A DNA stretch of 64,000 nucleotides, from NCBI GenBank assembly GCA_020726505.1, contig JAHLEZ010000038.1:1-64000 (forward strand), in the 5' to 3' direction. Shown piece by piece: positions 56,582 to 64,000 of this stretch. The translations under genes were made by a program, and so were the position numbers. The notes beneath the pieces were generated by a model. The model saw only the letters and a list, made by a program, of their open reading frames with translations. It searched no databases and was not told where the DNA came from. Source of the stretch: Leptodontidium sp. MPI-SDFR-AT-0119 (Eukaryota > Ascomycota > Leotiomycetes > Helotiales > Leptodontidiaceae). Within the stretch, counting starts at the first letter, position 1. Each line of letters starts with the position of its first letter.

Positions 56582-56965
56582 TTGAACGTTCACCCAAGCC
56601 GCATTGAAGTTGAGAATATAGCATCTTGGGCTCCACGGGTCTTTCACGTAATGCTACTGAAACAACATACTGAACGGGTGTCCTTCTCCAGCGTCAACGT
56701 CAAGAATGCCTTGACCTTGTATGTTACTCCGGTATACGAACGAGGAGACGAATATTGGTCAAGGCTTACTGTCCGGTGTGGGGATCAGCCGTCTGCTCCT
56801 CCAGAGGCAAGCTGGTTCAAAAACAAGTCATTTCAGTTTCCGTCCCTAGTACAGAACTGGACCCTTAACACGGTGGGATCCTGGAACGGCACAGATCCTT
56901 ACTACGTTTCAATGGGGTACAAAAGGGACACTCGGGTCTTTGAAGTCGCTGCGCCATCTGAATGA
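56582..56965 (+). CDS. Hypothetical ORF, possible last exon
   Basis: An open frame of 127 codons including VYERGDEYWSRLTVRCGDQP and VQNWTLNTVGSWNGTDPYYV with a normal stop. The codon choice and aromatic content look like a real protein but I recognise no domain. It may be the 3' exon of the coding-like material upstream (55.4-56.3 kb). A minus-strand alternative (57323-57268 joined to 57211-56909) overlaps it; both cannot easily be true. Confidence 0.3.
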   Translation: MNVHPSRIEVENIASWAPRVFHVMLLKQHTERVSFSSVNVKNALTLYVTPVYERGDEYWSRLTVRCGDQPSAPPEASWFKNKSFQFPSLVQNWTLNTVGSWNGTDPYYVSMGYKRDTRVFEVAAPSE

Positions 56966-57768
56966 TCTCTTGACCGATCCTATCCTCCAGTTCGGGTGAA
57001 ATCCGAAGCATGCAAGGCCGCTGGAAGATGTGTTGCCCAATTCGTTGAAAGATTTGATGTTGGGAACGCATCTGCTTGGATGTAGGGAATGTAGGTGGAA
57101 GAGAGAAGCGATGAGGGAATGGTTGAGTGGAAATATTCTAGATGGACAGATGAAAATGCTGGAGGCGTGTGATTCTGAAGCAAGGCGATTCGACGACAGG
57201 TGTTGTTTCAACTCCTGAAAATAGCGAGTTTAAGAACGCCTGCGAGAAGAAGGGGATCGCAGTGGTACTCACATAGTCGTGATAATTCTGGTTAGGCAGT
57301 CTCACAAAACTAGTTTGGGCCATGTTGGCATGCAGAAACTGCTGTATTGGGGAATGTCAACACGGTCGACGAGTCTATATGTCTTCGAAAAGCTTGAGTT
57401 GATTGAATAGTGACATCAGGGTTTCTGCACTTTGTGTCGTGAGCTTACATACGTTTAATCAAGATTACAATGATTCGAAAATAAACGCTTAATTTTCTGC
57501 TTTGTATTTTAACCTTTATAAAATTTTATAATTGATATTCGTGAAACTAAGATTGGCTAAGAGGAAAGGGAAAGTAAATTAGGTAAGGCTCGCTAAAAAT
57601 CAGCGTTTTCGGCACGTTGTGCACACTACTGTAAGAAGCGGAGAGCTTAGTATTCACCACGGCCGAATAGCCTTCGAACAAAGTGATGCAGTCGTTAGCC
57701 TAATCTTAACTTCTCCAGCTGCCGGATTACAGCCTCTCGGGCCACGCATCGTATATATAGAAGAACGG

Positions 57769-57771
<3 letters not shown>
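56966..57771. other. Intergenic or uncertain minus-strand exons
   Basis: A minus-strand frame starts MAQTSFVRLPNQNYHDY at 57323, has a GTGAGT donor directly after it and an acceptor about 60 nt further, and then stays open to 56909. No family recognised and it overlaps the plus-strand ORF, so it is not called as a gene. 57340-57771 holds nothing recognisable. Confidence 0.3.

Positions 57772-57802
<31 letters not shown>
57772..57802. repeat. Poly-A homopolymer, 31 bases
   Basis: Uninterrupted A-run 97 bp upstream of the start codon of epoxide hydrolase 2. Could act as a nucleosome-excluding promoter tract or be the tail of an old retroposed copy; no target duplication found. Confidence 0.95.
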
Positions 57803-57805
<3 letters not shown>

Positions 57806-57899
57806 ATATGCCAAAGGCGACAGCTTCCTTTCCGCTCAGCAAGTCGCATTTCTTTGCAGTTGTCAATTATAGTACCCACTTCCGGGCATACCAATCGCT

Positions 57900-58898
57900 A
57901 TGGATAACCTTGAGAAGAAAACTCGAAATACAGAAAGATGGCTGACATACACCTACTACATCTCTCCAAAGACACCTTCCACGGAGCGCAAACCAGCGTT
58001 GCTCCTCGTCCATGGATTTCCAGACAGCGCTCATCTGTGGCAAGATATCATTCCTCACCTAGCTCCGCTGGGCAATCGCATCATCGCCCTCGATCTATTG
58101 GGTTACGCCGGTAGCTCAAAGCCCGCTGATATTCACCAGTACGACTTAGCAAAGGTTCAGCAAGACATAGTTGAGATCTTGACTCATGAAGGCATCACGA
58201 AAATAATCGCTATTGGGCACGACTGGGGTTCTTTGGCTATTCAACGCCTCTACTTTTACAACCCCGAGCTTGTCGTGGGCCTGTCGCTCATAGCTGTCGG
58301 TTTGATGCCCCCTTCGCCAGACAAATTTGACCTCAAGGCCATCAATGAAATGACAGAGACTTACTATGGCTTTCCGAAGTACGCCTACATTGAGTTTCTG
58401 TCCTCGGAAGAAGCACCAGGACTGATCAGTGCAAATATCGAGAAGTTTTGGGAAACCATGCACGGCAGCCCCAAGGACTGGCTCAAAACGCAATTCTGCA
58501 CGCGCGGCGCGATGAAAAATTATCTCGAAGGAAACGACCGGATTCCCCTGAAGCCTTACGCTCAACTCCCTAAGTGGAAAGACGAATACTTGGAGCGATA
58601 CTCGGCGGAGAGGTTTGAAGCTCCTTGTCTTTATTATCGGTCGTTGGTGCAGAATATTCAATGGGAGTCGGATCAATCGATCCCCCTTGAGCGGAGACGG
58701 GTAGAGGTTCCCGTTTGTTACATCGGTAGCAGCGAAGACATCATCAACCCACCCGAGCAGATGGAACAGGCAATGGAGCACGGAATGCTAACTCACCTGG
58801 AGGCAATCACTTTGGAAACTGGTCATTGGAGTGTTATGGAATGTCCGGACAAAGTTTCGAAGCTGTTAATTGATTTCATTTCTCAAAATTGGGCCTGA
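57900..58898 (+). CDS. Epoxide hydrolase-like alpha/beta hydrolase (2)
   Basis: Single-exon 332-aa alpha/beta hydrolase. HGFPDS at residues 38-43 forms the oxyanion region and GHDWGS carries nucleophile Asp108. SSEDIINPPEQ supplies the acid region and ETGHWSVMECP the catalytic His near the C-terminus. The cap domain in the middle matches the paralogue at 35231-36296, including SPDKFDLKAINEMT versus REPFDLEQMNQMT, but this copy has no intron. The class hydrolyses epoxides in the cytosol. Length and motifs are complete, so it is probably functional. Neighbours include a CocE-type hydrolase and an ABM monooxygenase on the same strand. Confidence 0.93.
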   Translation: MDNLEKKTRNTERWLTYTYYISPKTPSTERKPALLLVHGFPDSAHLWQDIIPHLAPLGNRIIALDLLGYAGSSKPADIHQYDLAKVQQDIVEILTHEGITKIIAIGHDWGSLAIQRLYFYNPELVVGLSLIAVGLMPPSPDKFDLKAINEMTETYYGFPKYAYIEFLSSEEAPGLISANIEKFWETMHGSPKDWLKTQFCTRGAMKNYLEGNDRIPLKPYAQLPKWKDEYLERYSAERFEAPCLYYRSLVQNIQWESDQSIPLERRRVEVPVCYIGSSEDIINPPEQMEQAMEHGMLTHLEAITLETGHWSVMECPDKVSKLLIDFISQNWA

Positions 58899-59741
58899 AC
58901 TCTTTGTGGGATTGTAAAGGGGGGGGAGGCTTCGAGGCTGCATGAAATAAGTTATGTGAGAAGGGGATATGCGCCTGGTACTTGACTAGGACTAGACTTT
59001 ATCAATGTACGGAGATTCCCATTGTACTGTTGTTCGGTTTCTTTATTCAATTGAGACCCAATCAAGAGATTATGAGCCTGCTGCTCGCATTATCCACCTA
59101 AGTACCAAGCCGACTTGTTGGTTGGACATGATGAATCATATAGTATTTCATCAATGAAGAGTATTGTTTCTGTTTCGATAGTATCTAGTAGAACATCTTA
59201 CAGCTGCCCGTCGTTTAGATGGTTTATATCAAGCCTCGGGAACTGTAGCCTTGGATGATCAATCGAATGCTATTGGTTATGTATCATCTCGCCTCTGTTA
59301 GTCATGTTGTAAAACAGCGCAAACAAAAGAGGGCTTCTTAATTTCAGAATGTTAGACTATGGAGCTGAAAACCCTGTTAGTATTTGTCTTACGGAAGGTC
59401 AGATGAACTGGAATTGCATGGAGGGCTGAGCACGAGCTTTGGTTGCAAGGCATGGCTTTACTAACCAATTTGAGAATCCCGAGAAGTTGTTGTTAACTTG
59501 TAAACAGGCCTTGAACCGAGTCGTGGAGAGCTTATCTTGAAAGACCCGAAGCCCCTCAAGTCAAGTCGAAAAGCCGGCAAACTGTGCGCTAATTAGAGGC
59601 CGAAAGCCTAAGCAAGTCAGCGACCCGGATAATTGAGTATATCTGAATAAGTACAGCTTCACAGCCATTCCACGATGTGACTTTGCTGGCTAGATTTCTC
59701 GTGCCATAAAATACATTGCACTTCACACGAAAGATACTAAA
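58899..59741. other. Intergenic DNA, no gene seen
   Basis: No ORF with resemblance to a known protein. Confidence 0.5.
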
Positions 59742-62027
59742 ATGGTACCACAGTCCGTTGGCATATTCGAGAACACGGTGGGGTTTAGCTATCGAACCGG
59801 GGCTATAAAGGGGAACACTGGGCCAGAGGGCCAGTTCCAGTATATCCAAGGGGATGTAGTCACTTTCTCTATAGGTCCACTCAAGTTGGGTGAATCTTCG
59901 GCAAAGCCCAGGTTGAGTGTTCTGGATCTTGTCGAAGACCCTTCCCTCTCCAACAGCAAATTACTCAACCGGGCGAGACTGCTCTTTAGTCTGACTCCGG
60001 GCATTGGATTTGAGAGGCCAATTTGCATTGATGAAAAGGTGAGTACTACAAGCCTCCCAAGGTAATGAACGCCGTGACCAAGCTCTATTAATGACCTTTC
60101 TCCGCTTGGCAGGCTCGAATCGCCATTTCAAAGTATGCAACAGAGATCAACCTCGACGCTGAAAACCCCGCAGACTTAGATACCGTCTTGCAGAAGCTAG
60201 GTAGCGAGCTCGGTTTAGTCATCAAGAGCATTCCGCATATTCGAAATCACATTCGCCGGGCCCTAGCAGGCTTCAAAGTTCTACGAGACATTCAAATACC
60301 CGTCCGAGATGGCAACTACGTGCTTGGTGACATCTACTTGGCTTCGGAAGGCAAGTTCCCAGCCCTTGTAAGTTCTACCGTGTATGGCAAAAGGGTGGTA
60401 TACTCGGGTCCAGTAACCGATGATCCCAATGATGTGGCCGTGTTTGAGAGTCTCGAGGACACCTTTTTCTCAACCTCGGACAATTCAGCACTCTCGGTTC
60501 CTTATACTGGCGCCTACTTTGAAAACTGGACCAAGCAAAGGGATTACGAGAACATCTCGCACTTTAACACATTCTTCTGGGTGCCCCGTGGATATGCCAT
60601 GGTGAAAATAGATCCTCGAGGTGTGGGCCAGACGCCTGGAAAGAGAGGTGTGCTCGTGTCGGAGCAAGAAGCGAACGACTTGTTTGACGCGGTCGAATGG
60701 GCTGCAAAGCAATCCTGGTGCACCGGCAATGTGGCCTTGGCGGGAAACTCGTACGGCGCCAATTGTCAATGGCGGCCTGTGATCCAAAAGCCGAAAGGGC
60801 TCAAAGCTTTCTTTCCATACGGCAGTAAGTGTGTCTCATTTCGTCTGACATGGTCTGGTCATGCTAAATCAGACTTCTACAGCCGAGTTAGATCTGTACC
60901 GCGATTTCTCTTACATGGGAGGTGTTCCTATGTTCAAATTCATTGATGTATGGACTTCAGGTCTCCGTGGGGTGTCACCTCGGTGGCCTGATGAAGGAGA
61001 CATCGTCAAGACATTTTCCAGCCACCCTTTCTACGACGATTACTGGAGCGGTATAGAGCTCAAAGTGGGGACTATAGACATTCCAGTCTTCCTCGGGGCT
61101 GCCCAAATGCTCATGTTCCATCAGCGGGCTCCTTACGAGGCCTGGCGCAGGGTGACATCCAAGGACAAGTACTTGCAGATCGTCGATACAAACTACTACA
61201 GCTGGCCCAACCGTGAGGCGGCCCACAAGCTTTGGTTATTTGCCGAGCGCTACTTGAAGGGTATTATCCATGAAGATTTAGAGCGCGTCGGCATGCAGAT
61301 GCGAATCGGTCATGGAGAATGGTACTGGAGGACCGAGGCCGACTGGGAGGTACCAGGGACTGAGTATATCGATTGGCACTTCCAAGCAGACGGGGCCCTC
61401 ACTCAAGCAGCACCAAGTATCGGTACAGAAATCAAGACGCTGAGCTACTCAGCTGATATCGAGTCCAAGCTTGCCAAGACCGGGGTTAGCTTTGTTTCCT
61501 GGCCGTTTGAGAAAGACATCGAGCTAGCAGGTCATTTCACGGCGACTCTTAACATTTCATCCACATCTCATGACGCGGACGTTGTTGTCTCGCTATGGGC
61601 CATCGACGAGAATGGTAACGTGGTCAAATACTGCGTCGGGCCTAACAAAGAACCTTTCGCTTCTGGACTTCTCCGGGCAAGTCACCGAAAAACAGATCCA
61701 AAAAAGGATTTGCCTTGGCGTCCATGGCACACGCACACGAAAGAGGCCCATGCTCCTCTGAAAGACGGCGAAGTGGTCGAAGTCAATGTAGAAATATGTC
61801 CCGCCACTGCCAGAATCCGAGCCGGTTGGCGGTTGAGGGTTGACATTCTTCCCACCGAGACGCAGCCTGACATTTCCGGATTCAAGCCAACCGCGCCGAG
61901 GTCATGGGATAGCGAATTTCATGACGGTGCAATGAACTCCTTACACCTTGGAGGTCAATTTCAGAACTGGATCAAGCTTCCCGTGGTGCCTTTGAAGGAG
62001 ATCGGCGCTCTCAATGTAGTCCCCTGA
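59742..62027 (+). CDS. CocE/NonD-type serine hydrolase (X-Pro dipeptidyl-peptidase S15-like)
   Basis: Large alpha/beta hydrolase of 717 aa; exons 59742-60038, 60113-60824, 60883-62027 with GTGAGT and GTAAGT donors. After an N-terminal extension of about 155 residues, the S15/CocE catalytic domain starts at VLRDIQIPVRDGNYVLGDIY. It carries GYAMVKIDPRGVGQTPG and the nucleophile elbow ALAGNSYGA (Ser312, G-x-S-x-x-G form). Splicing restores PYGTELDLYRDFSYMGG. The C-terminal jelly-roll domain (PF08530 type) spans about residues 500-700, with EVPGTEYIDWHFQADGAL, DADVVVSLWAIDENGN and GWRLRVDILPTE. Relatives cleave esters or amides such as cocaine, glutaryl-7-ACA and X-Pro peptides; the substrate here is unknown. 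No signal peptide, so intracellular. Confidence 0.92.
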
Positions 62028-63541
62028 GAAACGCGTCGCCATGAAGGCCTGTTGACAATGTCTTTGTCCACGACTATCTACTTGTGAAGAGATGGGAGAA
62101 AGAAATCACTGGGATTGCACATTGCATGGCGGTCCATGAGAGCAGGGTGTATGCAATGGGGTGCCGCGATAACAAGATGGATTTATTTAAAGGACCAGGA
62201 ATAGCAATTTCAAAATTCAAAACGTTTAAATGTGACCCCTCCATCTATACTACTAGCTTGGAAATCACTCACCATGAGATGTCGTTGCGGAGTCTCGAGT
62301 TCCTTTATAGTCACCGCAGCCGAAAGAGCGGGCTCATGTCTCCATCTCCTTGTTGCATGCATTCGTATGAACTTGCCCATGCACATAAAGTAGGAAAGCT
62401 TCTTTCGACTTAAGAGAGCGAGGCGATTATTACCAGCGCTGTTTTAGAAAGACGTTAAGTGACCGGGGTAGATATCGGTCGTGAGCTTTCGATGGTTTAC
62501 CTACCTTTTTATAACCAAATCAGTAGAATGAACAACATAACTCTTTTCACTACCGCAACAACCGCTGTGACTGCTTGCTCACTTTATATGTTAGTTTTAG
62601 TAAAGGTTGATTTCCAGTCAGGTACTCGTCACAAACAGGGCACCTATCGAGCTGTGGTTTCATGTTGCTTTATCAAGCTGCCAGGGGACCGTGTAAAAAG
62701 CAGGCTCGTTATCTTGAAAACAATTTGGACGGCCTTCTGCTTCCCTGTTTTCTCGTTATCACTTGCCGTTTCAAATGGGCTCTGACATACAGTTCCAACG
62801 TGTCAAGGTAGCCTAGATCACACTAAACTCTACTAGTTCGAAAGTAAACCTCGTTACCGGGACATGGAAAACCCCGTCTGTTGTGCTCCAACAACTTCAA
62901 CTTGCCCACCATAGAACTGCATGCGAGATCAATATCTCACTTTCAGAGCCGGGGCAGGCATTCCTAAGCTAGCTAGTGATACCCAAAGAGCACACGCGTG
63001 AACCACTAACTTCATCGACAGACTTGAATCTTGGCTCAGCTTCATATGGTTAATTGTGTCAAAATGATTAAATCGGATGGTTTTGAATGGTCTAACAAGG
63101 TAGACAGAAGGCTTTATGTCTTGGCACTCCACTTGGAAGCCCTCCGGTTTGATTTGTAGATTTAACCGTAAATATTATTCGTAAACCCAGGCAATTTCGC
63201 CGCAGGTTGTCAAGCATGTGTGAACCGAAGGTCGTACCGTCCCAGAAACATGGTGTGGATGATGTTGTTTGCCTTGTTTCGGTTAACGATAGCCTAACTG
63301 TGGAGCACGGAAGGTGCGGAACTTTCGTACCCAGGAGGAGCTGTTCTAGCCGAAAAAGCCGAAAAAGCTAAAGAAGCCAAGGCCGTTACAACTGATAGCA
63401 TCTCTCATTTGTGCTTTGACGGTTTTTCCTGAAAGGGGTGCTTCCTATACTGGTCACTATAGCTCGAACCAGTACTTCAAAAGCCCCAGGGCAACGCAAC
63501 GAGTACCTCGAATCATCACCCCAAGCAATACTGCCTTGTCC
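62028..63541. other. Intergenic DNA, no supported gene
   Basis: ORFs 62084-62413 and 62459-62785 lack recognisable domains; the second has a hydrophobic N-terminal half but weak coding character. A CCGAAAAAGCCGAAAAAGC short tandem repeat is at 63350-63369. Confidence 0.45.

Positions 63542-63570
<29 letters not shown>
63542..63570. repeat. Poly-A homopolymer, 29 bases, ending in the start codon
   Basis: The last A of the run (63570) is the first base of the ATG of the ABM gene, an unusual initiation context rich in A at all upstream positions. Confidence 0.95.
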
Positions 63571-63574
<4 letters not shown>

Positions 63575-63927
63575 TCTCGTTATCATAGTCGAACTTTACG
63601 CCAAGGACACTGCGGCGGCAATTGACACCCTCAAGCGCACGCTGGTTGAGGCGACTGGAATATATACCAAGGATCAAGGAACTCTGGAATGGAGGCCTAT
63701 CCAGGATACTGCGGATAAGAGAGCTTTCCGAGTTTTCGAGAAGTTTGAGTCTCAAGCTGTACGTAGCAATTTGGCCACCAGAATTATTCACTGTTTTGCT
63801 GACAGTTGTGATCGAGAAGGCCTTCCAAGTCCATCGGGAGAACCCATACCGGCAAAACTTCCTCGGCGCACTCAAAGATGCTTTAGATAAGCCACCGCAA
63901 CAGGGTAACTACGAGGAGTTGGTCTAA
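63570..63927 (+). CDS. Antibiotic biosynthesis monooxygenase (ABM) domain protein
   Basis: Small dimeric alpha+beta-barrel ABM-fold protein of 104 aa; exons 63570-63762 and 63806-63927. The first strand is ALVIIVELYAKD, followed by ATGIYTKDQGTLEWRPIQD and FRVFEKFESQAV. After the intron IEKAFQVHRENPYRQNFLGA matches the usual 'h..s.h...f...l' helix. Relatives are cofactor-free quinone-forming or anthrone-type monooxygenases, or heme-degrading or quinol-detoxifying enzymes. The donor GTAGCA at 63763 is chosen because the stronger GTACGT at 63759 breaks the frame. The poly-A run immediately upstream gives a clear start. The gene is complete before the window edge. Confidence 0.82.
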
Positions 63928-64000
63928 GGGAGATAGATAGAAACTACTGGTTGAGGGAGGAAACATAGAGTTGCTTCGCACAAGATGAAACTCACAGAGA

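Noticed and set aside
57772..57802. Poly-A run as the tail of a LINE or SINE
   Set aside because: No reverse-transcriptase relic, tRNA-like head or flanking target duplication could be found around it.
58146..58781. Minus-strand ORF of 211 codons
   Set aside because: Antisense to the complete epoxide hydrolase at 57900-58898; no independent motif.
62459..62785. Plus-strand ORF with hydrophobic segments
   Set aside because: Weak coding character, no domain, and no splice-linked partner exon; left as intergenic.
1..64000. tRNA, rRNA and CRISPR features
   Set aside because: No convincing tRNA cloverleaf, rRNA sequence or spaced-repeat array was found by eye; CRISPR arrays are not expected in a fungal chromosome.
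27228..64000. A secondary-metabolite gene cluster
   Set aside because: Tailoring-type enzymes are present, but no PKS, NRPS, terpene cyclase or dimethylallyl transferase is visible, and large transposons separate the genes.

Overview
This window looks like a chromosomal segment of a filamentous ascomycete (Pezizomycotina). Most genes carry short introns (about 45-80 nt) with GT-AG borders and CTAAC-like branch sites. The gene families are typical of that group: a Zn2Cys6 regulator, fungal carboxylesterase, GH29 fucosidase, epoxide hydrolases, short-chain dehydrogenases and glutathione S-transferases. GC-balanced gene islands alternate with AT-rich blocks of dead transposons. The decay is almost entirely C-to-T and G-to-A, which is the signature of repeat-induced point mutation (RIP). 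No species can be named from the sequence alone; a leotiomycete is only a guess.

Layout. 0.2-1.5 kb: RIP-killed BCS1-like AAA ATPase. 3.6-5.7 kb: secreted carboxylesterase (-). 6.8-10.3 kb: dead MULE element (transposase on -) carrying a 227-bp hAT-type MITE and truncated on the right by a solo LTR. 11.9-14.1 kb: Zn2Cys6 transcription factor (-). 15.1-16.1 kb: medium-chain reductase (-). 16.5-21.6 kb: dead hAT element with 24-bp terminal inverted repeats, itself hit by a solo LTR and a second MITE. 22-25.8 kb: intact enoyl-CoA hydratase among three decaying genes. 27.2-36.3 kb: NmrA-like reductase, third MITE, SDR, two glutathione S-transferases, small hypothetical ORF, epoxide hydrolase. 36.4-48.5 kb: complete but RIP-destroyed 12-kb Ty3-type LTR retrotransposon on the minus strand, with an extra coding-like relic after pol. 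49.0 kb: third solo LTR. 51.1-64 kb: GH29 fucosidase, NAD-dependent ketoreductase, second epoxide hydrolase, CocE/NonD-type hydrolase and a one-domain ABM monooxygenase, with a few coding-like remnants between.

How the genes fit together. The gene islands are rich in small-molecule chemistry: epoxide and ester hydrolysis, glutathione conjugation, carbonyl and enoyl reduction. A cutinase-regulator-like Zn2Cys6 factor lies in the same region. That would suit detoxification or catabolism of plant or lipid compounds. I see no polyketide synthase, NRPS or terpene cyclase backbone, so a classical secondary-metabolite cluster is not supported inside this window. Exon structures given here were derived by eye from reading frame, splice borders and family resemblance; each listed multi-exon CDS sums to a whole number of codons.

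The main discoveries are structural. There are nested, target-site-flanked hAT elements of several sizes, a three-copy solo-LTR family, a large RIP-inactivated Ty3 element with a cysteine-rich extra 3' reading frame, and two probable GC-AG introns in otherwise intact genes.
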